This document shows positions 1 to 9,474 of a stretch of 64,000 bases of DNA, one piece after another (the stretch's first letter is position 1; every line of letters begins with the position of its first letter). Origin of the DNA: Streptosporangium saharense. Lineage in GTDB: Bacteria; Actinomycetota; Actinomycetes; Streptosporangiales; Streptosporangiaceae. Below the pieces are notes generated by a model. The model was given only the letters and a program-made list of their open reading frames with translations. It was not told where the DNA came from and did not search any database. The position numbers and the translations under genes were made by a program. Location: NCBI RefSeq assembly GCF_014203715.1, contig NZ_JACHJP010000001.1:1776432-1840431 (forward strand), read 5' to 3'.

Positions 1-544
1 CGAGCAGGTCACCGCTCGCCTCGGCGGTACGGCGCAGCAGCGCGGGCAGGTCCGTCTCCACGCCGGTGAGCCGGTCGCGCAGGGCCAGCAGCAGCGCCAG
101 GGTGTGCTGGAAGGTCCGGCAGGCGACCCCGCCGCGCTCCTCGCCCGCCGCCATCGGCACCACCAGGTCGGCCCCCTCGGTGACCGGGGAGCCGGGGGAG
201 TTGGTCATCGCCAGCACGAACGACCGGCCCCGGTAGTGGGCCAACGCGTCGAGGGTCTCCCTGCTGCCGCCGGTCGCGGAGATCGCGACGACCAGGGTGT
301 CCGGCAGGGCCGGGGGCAGCAGCTCACAGGAGGCGTACTCGGCGACCGCCTCGACCCCCGCGGCCCGCAGCCGCAGCGCGGCGACCCCCGCCGCGTAGCG
401 GGAGCTGCCCATGCCCAGCAGGAGCACCCGCCCGACCCGGCCGGGGAGCCCGGCGAAGGGGTCGCTCCCGGCGAGGAGCCCCGCGAGCTCGGCGAGCGCG
501 GCGGGCTTGGCCTCCAGGTCGGCGAGGTACAGCTCGGGATTCAC
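1..544 (-). CDS. SIS-domain sugar-phosphate isomerase/aminotransferase-like protein (3' end outside window)
   Basis: Roughly the first 181 residues are present; the C-terminus lies beyond the window start. The GTG start at 544 is preceded by AGAAGGAGAG, a strong ribosome binding site. A GMGSSRYAAG phosphosugar-binding loop around residue 45 and an ISATGGSRETL segment around residue 90 are typical of SIS domains in GlmS-like isomerases and phosphosugar isomerases. No glutaminase domain precedes it, so it resembles the stand-alone isomerase half (AgaS/FrlB/GlmS-C type). It lies about 100 bp downstream of a maltokinase-like kinase on the same strand, which suggests joint amino-sugar phosphate metabolism. 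The exact substrate cannot be read from the sequence. Confidence 0.8.
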   Translation of the reverse strand, partial: MNPELYLADLEAKPAALAELAGLLAGSDPFAGLPGRVGRVLLLGMGSSRYAAGVAALRLRAAGVEAVAEYASCELLPPALPDTLVVAISATGGSRETLDALAHYRGRSFVLAMTNSPGSPVTEGADLVVPMAAGEERGGVACRTFQHTLALLLALRDRLTGVETDLPALLRRTAEASGDLL

Positions 545-646
545 ACTCTCTCCTTCTGCTTGTCGGCCTGCGGGCGACTCGTACGGCTTGTACGGTTTCT
601 GTGGTTCGTACGGCTCGCACACGTCGGCTTGTACGGTTCGCGTCCG

Positions 647-1744
647 TCATCGGTACCGGGAGCGCAGGACGCCCATCGGGGCGTACCGCCAGCGGGGCAG
701 GTGCCGGGCGGCGTAGATCAGCTCCCGACACTCCTGCTCGATCTCGAACGGATGCAACAGGGAGCGTTCCAGCAGGCCGGCGTGGCCGTGCCCGGTCAGC
801 CGGGTCAGGTAGGCCTCCTCAAGGGAGGCCACGGCCTCGGCCGCCCACGCGCCGGTCGCGAGCGGGTCGGCGCCGCGACGCCTGACGGCGACCTGCCCGG
901 CGTGCTCCAGGCTGGTGGTGAGCTGGGCCAGGTCACGCGCCAGGGGCTGGCAGGCGTCCGCCCCGGTGACCGTGGGGTTGCCGTCGAAGTCGATCACCGC
1001 GTACCCCTCCCGCCAGCGCAGGATCTGGCCCACGTGCAGGTCACCGTGGATGCGCGCCAGCGGTGTCGTGCCGACCGAGGCCAGCGGCGCGAGCCCGGCG
1101 CGCAGCGCCTCGGCGTGTTCGCGCAGCCAGCGTCCGTCCTCGTCGTCCTCCCCCGTCAGGGCGAGCGCCTCGCGCAGGGCCTCCTCGGCACGGGCGGCCA
1201 GGTCACCCCCGTCGCCCGCCCGCCGTACCGGATGGGGGAAGGTCGTGGACGGGGTGGCGAGGGCGGCGTGCAGGTCGGCGGCCAGCGCGCCCAGCTCGGC
1301 GGCGAAGGCCGTACGGCCCGCGGCCGCCTCGTCCACGCACCACCGCCAGCCGTCCGAGGCGCCGGGCAGGTAGGCGGTGACCAGGGCGAGGAGCGTCCCG
1401 TCCCGGCAGAGCGCCGCGTACGGCGTGGCGGTCGCGGTGAAGCCGACCTCGGCGAGATGGGCGAGCACGTCGGGAGCGGGCTGGGGGAGCGGGGCGGGTG
1501 GGGTGAACCACTTGACGACCACGCGCTCCCCGACGACCACCGAGTGGTTGGTCTGGTCCACCCCGACCCCTCGTTCGGCGGCGGAAGCCATAACAGAGGG
1601 GGCCGCCAGTTGAACTCCGGTTGAAAAGTCGGAGACCGGCGGGAAGGGTGGCGGGCCGAAACGCCTGACGGTGAAGGGGAGGGGAACGTCGCTGCTCAGC
1701 GCGGCGACCAGCGCACCGCTGCGCCCGTCTCCCGCCTGTGGCAC
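647..1744 (-). CDS. Maltokinase-like sugar kinase, candidate aminosugar (glucosamine) kinase
   Basis: With the GTG at 1744 the product is about 365 aa. It carries the phosphotransferase fold of maltokinase and aminoglycoside kinases: a lysine in VVVKWF near residue 78, the Brenner-type motif RIHGDLHVGQIL (His233, Asp235) and the metal-binding VIDFDGNP (Asp252/Asp254). Actinobacterial glucosamine kinases belong to this maltokinase-related family, and the SIS-domain gene just downstream on the same strand fits an amino-sugar role; that is inference. No convincing ribosome binding site precedes the GTG. The frame stays open further upstream and an ATG at 1591 is an alternative giving 314 aa, so the start is uncertain. 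The gene diverges from the polyamine importer. Confidence 0.7.
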   Translation of the reverse strand: MPQAGDGRSGALVAALSSDVPLPFTVRRFGPPPFPPVSDFSTGVQLAAPSVMASAAERGVGVDQTNHSVVVGERVVVKWFTPPAPLPQPAPDVLAHLAEVGFTATATPYAALCRDGTLLALVTAYLPGASDGWRWCVDEAAAGRTAFAAELGALAADLHAALATPSTTFPHPVRRAGDGGDLAARAEEALREALALTGEDDEDGRWLREHAEALRAGLAPLASVGTTPLARIHGDLHVGQILRWREGYAVIDFDGNPTVTGADACQPLARDLAQLTTSLEHAGQVAVRRRGADPLATGAWAAEAVASLEEAYLTRLTGHGHAGLLERSLLHPFEIEQECRELIYAARHLPRWRYAPMGVLRSRYR

Positions 1745-1922
1745 GGTGTTCAGCCGAGTCCAGATTGAAGTGGAGTGCAACAGGCGGACCAAACTTTCCA
1801 GGGGTGATGACGCGCAAAGTCTTGCCCAAGTTATGGTTGGCTGCAACACTCCTGCTTTGGTCTGCCGTGTCCGTAACGGTCGGTGTCCACCACTTATCCC
1901 GAAAACTGAAGGAGTAGCGGCC

Positions 1923-3050
1923 GTGTTCCGTGCCCGGTACCCCCGTCGTCTTCCGGCTGTCACCCTGGTGGCCGGTCTCGCATTAGCCGTATCGGCCTGC
2001 GGCGGAGGAACCACGGCAGCCCTTCCCGAAGCGAGCCCGTCGGCGTCAGCGGAGCAGCTCAACCCCAACGCGAACCTCTCCAAGCAGAGCGTGACCATCT
2101 CGGTGTGGCCCGGTTACACCCCCGAGGACCTGGCCGCGCGCGTCGAGGAGAAGCTCAGGTTCAAGCTCAAGGTGGCCACGCACGACACCAACGAGATCAT
2201 CATGGGCAAACTGACCGGGGGCGCCGACACCGGCATCGACGTGGCCTTCGTCTCCGGTCAGTACGCCCAGGCGCTCAACGCGGCAGGGTTGCTCGAACCG
2301 ATCCATCCCGAGCTGATCCCCAACCTGGCCAACCTCTATCCCGAGGCCAAGGAACTCGCCTTCGACCCGGGCAACACCTTCTCCGTCCCCTACACCTGGG
2401 GCACGACAGGCATCTGCTACCGCTCCGACCTGGTGAAGACCCCGCCGACGAGCTGGAACGACATCCTCAGCCCGCCGGAGGACGCCAGGAAGAAGGTCAC
2501 CATGATGACCACCGAGCGCTGGCTGGCGCTGCCCGCCGTCAAGGCGCTCGGGATGTCCGTCAACACCCGCAACGACCAGGACCTGGCCAAGGTCAAGGAG
2601 AAGCTGGTCGCGGCCAAGGCCAACCTGCTCGGCTACGACGACGTGACCTTCGGCGACCGTCTCAAGAGCGGCGAGGCCGTGATGGTCGAGGCGTGGGACG
2701 GCTGGTGCCCCACCTCGGAGAAGAACATCAAGTTCGTGGTGCCCAAGGAGGGCAGCGACCTGTGGGTCGACACGATGGTGGTGCTGCGCAGCTCCAAGAA
2801 CAAGGAGGCGGCGCACGCCTTCATCAACTTCATCCTGGACCCGAAGATCCACAGTTGGGCCGCGCTGAACATCCTCTACAAGGTGCCGAACAAGGCCGCC
2901 ATGGACGCGCTGCCCACGGAGCTGAAGCAGAAGAACGCGCCGCTGCAGATGTCCCCGTCCCAGTTGCTCGCCGGTGAGTCCATCGTCGACCTGGGTGAGG
3001 ACTCCGTGAAGTACACCCGACTCGCCACCGAGGTCAAGGCAGCGCAGTGA
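1923..3050 (+). CDS. Polyamine-type ABC transporter substrate-binding lipoprotein
   Basis: A 375-aa PotD/PotF-like periplasmic-type binding protein. The GTG at 1923 has AAGGAG eight bases upstream. The N-terminus is a lipoprotein signal: two arginines, a hydrophobic stretch and the lipobox VSAC near residue 26, so the mature protein should be anchored to the outer face of the membrane. A flexible Ala/Ser/Pro linker follows, then the two-lobed binding fold with segments such as VPYTWGTTGICYR and VEAWDGWCPTSEKN that match spermidine/putrescine binding proteins. It is the first gene of an operon with two permeases and an ATPase, the permease start overlapping its stop. The ligand (putrescine, spermidine or another cation) is inferred from family only. 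Confidence 0.85.
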   Translation: MFRARYPRRLPAVTLVAGLALAVSACGGGTTAALPEASPSASAEQLNPNANLSKQSVTISVWPGYTPEDLAARVEEKLRFKLKVATHDTNEIIMGKLTGGADTGIDVAFVSGQYAQALNAAGLLEPIHPELIPNLANLYPEAKELAFDPGNTFSVPYTWGTTGICYRSDLVKTPPTSWNDILSPPEDARKKVTMMTTERWLALPAVKALGMSVNTRNDQDLAKVKEKLVAAKANLLGYDDVTFGDRLKSGEAVMVEAWDGWCPTSEKNIKFVVPKEGSDLWVDTMVVLRSSKNKEAAHAFINFILDPKIHSWAALNILYKVPNKAAMDALPTELKQKNAPLQMSPSQLLAGESIVDLGEDSVKYTRLATEVKAAQ

Positions 3051-3922
3051 CAGTCCCCGCCGTCTCCGGCGCGACCGTGAACACTCGGTCGCGCCGGTCG
3101 CGTCTGGCGGAACGGCTCGTCTTCCTCGGCCCGGGGCTGGCCTACCTCATCGTCCTGCTGCTGATCCCGCTGGCGACGGTCCTGAGCTTCTCCCTCTTCC
3201 GCAGGGGACGCTTCGGCGGCGTCATCTACGAGGCCAGCGGGGACAACCTGGTGCGCCTGGCCGATCCGATCTACCTCGACATCGTGCTCGGCTCGCTGCG
3301 GATCGCCCTGGTCGCCACGCTGGTCGCGCTGCTGCTCGGCTACCCGACGGCCTACCTGATCGCCAGGCTCCCCAGGAAGTGGAAGACGATCGCCCTGGTG
3401 GCGATCGTGCTGCCCTTCTGGACGAACCTGCTGATCAGGGTCTACGCCTGGATCGTGCTGCTGAGCGGCCCCGGACTGGTCAACTCCGCCCTGGGCAAGC
3501 TCGGTCTCGGCCCCTTCGAGTTCCTGTACAACCAGGGCACCGTCGTCGTCGGGCTGGTCTACTCCTACCTGCCGCTCATGGTGCTGCCGCTGTACGCGGC
3601 GATCGAACGGCTCGACCCCCGGCTGGCCGAGGCCTCGGCCAACCTCGGGGCCAGGCCCGCCCGCACGTTCGTCTCGGTCACGCTGCCGCTGACCCTGCCG
3701 GGCGTCCTGACCGGCTGCATGTTCGTGTTCGTGCCGAGCTTCGGGAACTTCGTCATCCCGGAACTGCTCGGCGGCGGGCGTTCGATCATGGTCGGCAACC
3801 TGATCAGGGACCAGTTCCTCACCGCGCGCGACTGGCCGTTCGGGTCCGCGCTCACGCTGGCGCTGCTCGCCGTGCTGATCGTCCTGCTCCTCCTGCAGGC
3901 ATGGAGTGCCCGCCGTGCGTAG
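3047..3922 (+). CDS. Polyamine-type ABC transporter permease (PotB-like)
   Basis: A 291-aa inner-membrane permease with about six hydrophobic helices, the first around residues 25-47. The GTG start overlaps the stop of the binding-protein gene as GTGA, which predicts translational coupling. The cytoplasmic EAA loop is visible near residue 195 (LAEASANLGARPARTF), the helix that docks on the ATPase. Sequence and position mark it as the PotB-type half of a heterodimeric channel. Its 3' end overlaps the start of the second permease by 17 bases. Confidence 0.88.
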   Translation: MTVPAVSGATVNTRSRRSRLAERLVFLGPGLAYLIVLLLIPLATVLSFSLFRRGRFGGVIYEASGDNLVRLADPIYLDIVLGSLRIALVATLVALLLGYPTAYLIARLPRKWKTIALVAIVLPFWTNLLIRVYAWIVLLSGPGLVNSALGKLGLGPFEFLYNQGTVVVGLVYSYLPLMVLPLYAAIERLDPRLAEASANLGARPARTFVSVTLPLTLPGVLTGCMFVFVPSFGNFVIPELLGGGRSIMVGNLIRDQFLTARDWPFGSALTLALLAVLIVLLLLQAWSARRA

Positions 3923-4687
3923 ACCGCGTCTGCTGTACGTCCCCTTCTGGGCGACCTACGTGTTCCTCTACACGCCGATCGTCGTGCTCGTCGTCATGTC
4001 GTTCAACTCCGGAAAGTCGCCCTACTCCTTCACCGGCCTCAGCCTGAAGTGGTACGGCAAGCTCGCCGGGAACGCCCTGGTGCGCGAGGGCCTGGTCAAC
4101 ACGCTGATCGTGGCCGCCGGTTCCACGGTGCTGGCCACCGTGCTCGGCACCCTGCTCGCCGTCGGCCTGGCCAGACACACCAGGTCACGGGTGCTGGACA
4201 CGCTCGGCGTGCTGCCGGCCGTACTGCCCGATCTGGTGCTCGCCATCGGGTTGCTGGTGTTCTACGCGGCGGTCAGGATGACGCTCGGCCTGCAGTCGGT
4301 GCTGCTCGCGCACACGGTCTTCGGCATGGCGTTCGTGACGGCGGTCGTGCGCACCCGGCTCACCCACGTGGACGACTCCCTTGAGGAGGCCTCGCGGGAC
4401 CTGGGCGCCTCGCCTTTCACCACGTTCGTGCGGGTCACGTTGCCGCAGCTCATGCCGGGCATCGTGGCGGGCGCGCTGCTGGCGTTCACGCTCTCGGTGG
4501 ACGAGTTCGTGATCGCCTTCTTCACCGCGGCGCCGACCACGCCGACCCTGCCCATCGTCATCTACTCAATGGTCCGTTTCGGGGTCACCCCGGAGATCAA
4601 CGCGCTGGCGACGCTGCTGCTGGCCGTGAGCTTCACGGTGGTGATCGCGGCCCAGCGGATGACCCGACTGACGGAGTCACTGTCCTG

Positions 4688-4688
<1 letters not shown>
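3906..4688 (+). CDS. Polyamine-type ABC transporter permease (PotC-like)
   Basis: A 260-aa partner permease. The GTG at 3906 lies inside the end of the PotB-like gene; a second GTG nine bases downstream is also possible. Hydrophobic helices begin around residue 12 and an EAA loop (LEEASRDLGASPFTTF) lies near residue 160. The segment LSVDEFVIAFFTA is typical of PotC/PotI proteins. Its TGA overlaps the ATG of the ATPase gene by one base (TGATG), so all four transport genes form one tight unit. Confidence 0.88.
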
Positions 4689-5904
<1,216 letters not shown>

Positions 5905-5911
<7 letters not shown>

Positions 5912-6513
5912 GACGTCTTGAGCGGGTTGTTCGTGGCGGTCCTGGCGTAGGCGAGGATCAGCTCCGCCGCCTCATCCGGGCCGATCACCGGGTGGCGGGC
6001 CGTTATGCGGTAACCGTACGCGTCCTCCAGCGCGACGAGGTTGCGCGCGATGGTGAGGGAGTCGTCGGAGAGCGTGAAGGTTCCCAGCGCGGCTCCGGTC
6101 TCCAGGATGCTCTGGTACATCGAGACCTGACGGTCGTAGAGCGTGGTGAGCAGCAGGGCGTACATCCTGTTGCGGGGCGCCGCTCCGCCGAGCTCGTTGA
6201 GCAGCCGGACCTCCGGGTCGTCGGGACCGTGCGGAAGGCCGGAGCGGATGGTCACGACAAGCTTCTCGACGGGGTCGCGCATGCCGCTGATCCGCTTGGT
6301 CCGCTGCTCGTAGAAGCGCTCCATCCCCGCGTGGTGCGCGTCGACCAGCAGCTCGCCAAGCTGGGGGTAGTGGTACAGCACGGCGCCGGAGGTCAGACCG
6401 GCCTCCTCGGCGACGTGGTTGAGGTGCACCCCCTCGGTGCCGTGCCGGATGATCGCCCGGTGTGCGGCGGCGATGAGATCGAGGCGCCGATCCGCCCGTC
6501 TCTTGCGCGTCAT
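5905..6513 (-). CDS. TetR-family transcriptional regulator
   Basis: A 202-aa repressor-type protein. The N-terminal helix-turn-helix (about residues 10-55) contains VAEEAGLTSGAVLYHYPQLG, the canonical TetR DNA-binding segment. The rest is an all-helical ligand/dimer domain whose inducer cannot be told. The ATG at 6513 has GGGGGA just upstream. The gene diverges from a glycosyltransferase-aldehyde dehydrogenase pair and converges on the polyamine importer. The intergenic region holds two inverted repeats (6531-6554 and 6569-6584), so self-control and control of the glycosyltransferase are likely. Some polyamine and choline regulators belong to the same superfamily. Confidence 0.88.
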
Positions 6514-6530
6514 ATTCCCCCACTCGTCCG

Positions 6531-6584
6531 GGACCCGGTTCGGTACCGGGGTCCATAGTGACCGTTTCCTAGCGGTTTAGCTAG
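6531..6584. promoter_or_regulatory. Candidate TetR operator region with two inverted repeats
   Basis: Between the divergent TetR and glycosyltransferase genes, GGACCCGGT at 6531-6539 faces ACCGGGGTCC at 6545-6554 (one extra G), and CTAGC at 6569-6573 faces GCTAG at 6580-6584 with a 6-base spacer. TetR proteins bind such palindromes beside their own gene. Binding is inferred. Confidence 0.45.
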
Positions 6585-6639
6585 AGCAAGTATTGAACCA
6601 TTCTTCAAGCCGCATAACTCCCAGTCACTTGGAGGCGTG

Positions 6640-7911
6640 ATGTCCCTCACGATCCTGTTCATGCCGGAAAGCGCCTACGGACCCACGAACAACTGCATCG
6701 GCATCGGTGACATTCTTCGCAAGCGCGGCCATCGTGTCGTTTTCGCAGCTGAAGCATCGTGGAAAGGGAAATTGACCGCCCTCGGATTCGAGGAGGACCT
6801 GGTCGACCTGGCGCCCCCGGCCGAAGAGGAGCAGGACGCGGGGCAGTTCTGGAAGGACTTCATCCGCGACACCGCGCCGGAATATCGCAAGTCAACCGCC
6901 GATCAGCTGGAGACGGTGACCAAGCCGATCTGGGACGCGCTGATCGACGGTGTGAAGTACTGCGAACCGCGGCTGAAGGAGATTGTCGAGCGCGTCAGGC
7001 CGGACGTGATCGTCGAGGACAACGTAATCACCTTCCCCGCGCTGCTCACCGCGGGCAGGCCGTTCGTCAGGATCGTCTCCTGCAACCCCCTTGAGGTGCG
7101 CGGCGAGAACGTGGCGCCCGTCTTCTCCGGGCTGCCCGCCGACGACCGCTCCGGCTGGGAGGACTTCCGCGCCGAGTACGACAGGACCCACCGCGAGCTG
7201 TGGACCTCCTTCAACGAGTGGGTCGTCGCCCAGGGCGCCGCGCCGCTGCCCGACCTGGACTTCATCCACGAGGGTGACCTGAACCTCTACGTCTTCCCCG
7301 AGGTCCTCGACTACACCGACGCCAGGCCGCTGGGGGACACCTGGCACCGGCTGGACTCCTCGGTGCGCGAGACCGACGAGGACTTCACGCTGCCCGAGCC
7401 GCTGGCCTCCCGGGAGGGCGCGCTCGTCTACTTCTCCCTCGGCTCGCTCGGCTCGGCCGACGTCGCGCTGATGCAGCGGGTGATCGACGTGCTGGGCACG
7501 ACGCCGTACCGCTTCATCGTCTCCAAGGGCCCGCTGCACGAGGAGATCAAGCTCGCCGAGAACATGTGGGGCGCGGAGTTCCTGCCGCAGACCACGATCC
7601 TCCCGCTGGTGGACCTGGTCATCACCCACGGCGGCAACAACACCACGACCGAGGCGCTGCACTTCGGCAAGCCGATGATCGTGCTTCCGCTGTTCTGGGA
7701 CCAGTACGACAACGCCCAGCGCGTGGACGAGCTGGGCTACGGCGTGCGCCTCGCCCCCTACACCTTCACCGACGAGGAGCTGACCGGCGCGCTGGACCGG
7801 CTGCTCGGTGACACCGCGCTGCGCGAGCGGCTGGCCGCGGCGGGCGAGGAGATCCGCCGCCGCGACGGCCTGCGCAGGGCCGCCGACCTGATCGAGCGGG
7901 CCGGGGCCTGA
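6640..7911 (+). CDS. Family 1 glycosyltransferase (macrolide/UDP-glucosyltransferase type)
   Basis: A 423-aa GT-B fold enzyme. The ATG at 6640 is preceded by GGAGG; a GTG three bases earlier is too close to that site. The C-terminal donor-binding half contains FLPQTTILP and the ITHGGNNTTTEAL ... PLFWDQYDNA region (about residues 325-360), the nucleotide-sugar motif of the MGT/UGT family. The N-terminal acceptor half is less conserved and the acceptor is unknown. Such enzymes glucosylate hydrophobic small molecules, including antibiotics. The aldehyde dehydrogenase gene follows after 33 bases and is probably co-transcribed, and the divergent TetR gene is the likely regulator. Confidence 0.85.
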   Translation: MSLTILFMPESAYGPTNNCIGIGDILRKRGHRVVFAAEASWKGKLTALGFEEDLVDLAPPAEEEQDAGQFWKDFIRDTAPEYRKSTADQLETVTKPIWDALIDGVKYCEPRLKEIVERVRPDVIVEDNVITFPALLTAGRPFVRIVSCNPLEVRGENVAPVFSGLPADDRSGWEDFRAEYDRTHRELWTSFNEWVVAQGAAPLPDLDFIHEGDLNLYVFPEVLDYTDARPLGDTWHRLDSSVRETDEDFTLPEPLASREGALVYFSLGSLGSADVALMQRVIDVLGTTPYRFIVSKGPLHEEIKLAENMWGAEFLPQTTILPLVDLVITHGGNNTTTEALHFGKPMIVLPLFWDQYDNAQRVDELGYGVRLAPYTFTDEELTGALDRLLGDTALRERLAAAGEEIRRRDGLRRAADLIERAGA

Positions 7912-7944
7912 CGACCTCCCCGGCACCACGACGAGAGAAGTTCC

Positions 7945-9351
7945 ATGAGCACGTTGATCAACCCGGCGACCGGTGAGTTCCTGACCGAGGTGCCCGCCAC
8001 CCCGGTCGCGGGAGTCGCGGCGGCCGTACGGCGAGCGCGCGCGGCCTACCAGGAATGGAGCCAGGCGAGCGCCGGGGAGCGGGCCAGGGTGCTGCTGCGC
8101 TTCGCCGACCTGGTCGAGGCCGACGCCGAGGAGCTCACCCGGCTCGAAGTCGGGGAGACGGGCAAGCCCGCCTCGGTCTTCCGCGAGGGCGAGCTGCCCT
8201 TCGCCGTGGACAACCTGCGCTTCTTCGCCGGGGCCGCGCGCTCGCTTGAGGGCACCGGGGCCGGGGTGCTCAGCCCCGGCTACACCTCGGTGCTGGTGCG
8301 CCGCCCCGTCGGCGTCGTCGGGGCGATCGCGCCGTGGAACTTCCCGCTGGTGATGGCGGTGTGGAAGCTCGGCCCCGCGCTCGCCGCGGGCAACGCGGTC
8401 GTCGTCAAGCCCGCGCCGCGCACACCGGGCACCACGCTGCGGCTGGCCGAGCTGTTCGCCGCGGCGGGGGCGCCCGAGGGGCTGCTCCAGGTCGTCCTCG
8501 GTGACGGCGAGGTCGGCCAGGCGCTGGTCACCGACCCCGGTGTGGACCTGGTGAGCGTCACCGGCTCGACCGAGACGGGCCGCGCCGTGATGCGCGGCGC
8601 CGCGGCTCTCCCCAAGCAGGTCCACCTGGAACTGGGCGGCAAGGCCCCAGCGCTGGTCTTCGGCGACGCCGACCTGGCCGACATGGCCAGGGGGGTGGCG
8701 ATGGGCGCGACCTACAACACCGGCCAGGACTGCACCGCCGCGACCCGCGTCTACGTCGCCCGCGAGGTGTACGGCGAGGCCGTCGAGGCGCTGCGCGCGA
8801 CGCTTGAGGGGATCAGGGTGGGCGACCCGTGGGACCCGGCGACCGACATCGGCCCGCTGATCTCCGGTGAGCACCGCGAACGCGTGCACGGCTTCGTCGA
8901 ACGGGCGGTCGCCGCGGGCGCCTCGGTGGCGCTTGGCGGCTCGGTGCCCGAGGGTCCGGGCTTCTACTACCCGCCCACGCTGGTCACGGGAGTGACACAG
9001 GACAGTGAGATCGCCCAAGAAGAGCTTTTCGGACCGGTCCTCCTGGCTCTACCTTTTGACGACGAGGACGAGGCGGTACGGCTGGCCAACGACACCAGGT
9101 ACGGTTTAGCCTCTTCGGTCTGGTCCACGGACGTGGCGCGGGCACTGCGCGTCTCCCATCGACTCGACGTAGGTGTGACCTGGGTGAATGACCATCTGCC
9201 CATCGCGTCGGAGGCTCCGCACGGCGGCGTCAAGGGCAGTGGCTTCGGCAAGGACATGAGTCAGGAGGCGGTCCAGGCGTACTCGGTTACGCGCCATTTG
9301 ATGATCAAACACCAGGTTCCGGAGGGCAAACAATCTTTCCGGCCCTCGTGA
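7945..9351 (+). CDS. Aldehyde dehydrogenase, aminobutyraldehyde dehydrogenase type
   Basis: A 468-aa NAD(P)-dependent aldehyde dehydrogenase. Visible catalytic elements are PWNFP (Asn132), ELGGK (Glu229) and the nucleophile Cys263 in YNTGQDCTA; the QDCTA variant is typical of gamma-aminobutyraldehyde and betaine aldehyde dehydrogenases. It probably oxidises an amino-aldehyde from putrescine or a related amine, in keeping with the polyamine importer 2 kb upstream. It lies 33 bases after the glycosyltransferase, presumably in one transcript. A second member of the same family lies at 58237-59694. Confidence 0.85.
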   Translation: MSTLINPATGEFLTEVPATPVAGVAAAVRRARAAYQEWSQASAGERARVLLRFADLVEADAEELTRLEVGETGKPASVFREGELPFAVDNLRFFAGAARSLEGTGAGVLSPGYTSVLVRRPVGVVGAIAPWNFPLVMAVWKLGPALAAGNAVVVKPAPRTPGTTLRLAELFAAAGAPEGLLQVVLGDGEVGQALVTDPGVDLVSVTGSTETGRAVMRGAAALPKQVHLELGGKAPALVFGDADLADMARGVAMGATYNTGQDCTAATRVYVAREVYGEAVEALRATLEGIRVGDPWDPATDIGPLISGEHRERVHGFVERAVAAGASVALGGSVPEGPGFYYPPTLVTGVTQDSEIAQEELFGPVLLALPFDDEDEAVRLANDTRYGLASSVWSTDVARALRVSHRLDVGVTWVNDHLPIASEAPHGGVKGSGFGKDMSQEAVQAYSVTRHLMIKHQVPEGKQSFRPS

Positions 9352-9474
9352 GGTTTGTCGCCAGATATCCCTTTTGGGGGGATTTAGCGGCACATACTCC
9401 ATTCGAAGTGACATAAAGGATGTGCTCAAATTGCTACCGCCGTATCCAAAACCGGCGAGGGGTTACGTAGGCCA

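Noticed and set aside
324..650. Frame starting in an ATGA overlap after the maltokinase-like gene
   Set aside because: It overlaps the well-supported SIS gene by about 220 bases in another frame; the SIS start has its own strong ribosome binding site.
104..1624. 506-codon plus-strand frame
   Set aside because: It is antisense to the SIS and kinase genes, whose motifs are clear; a typical mirror frame in high-GC DNA.
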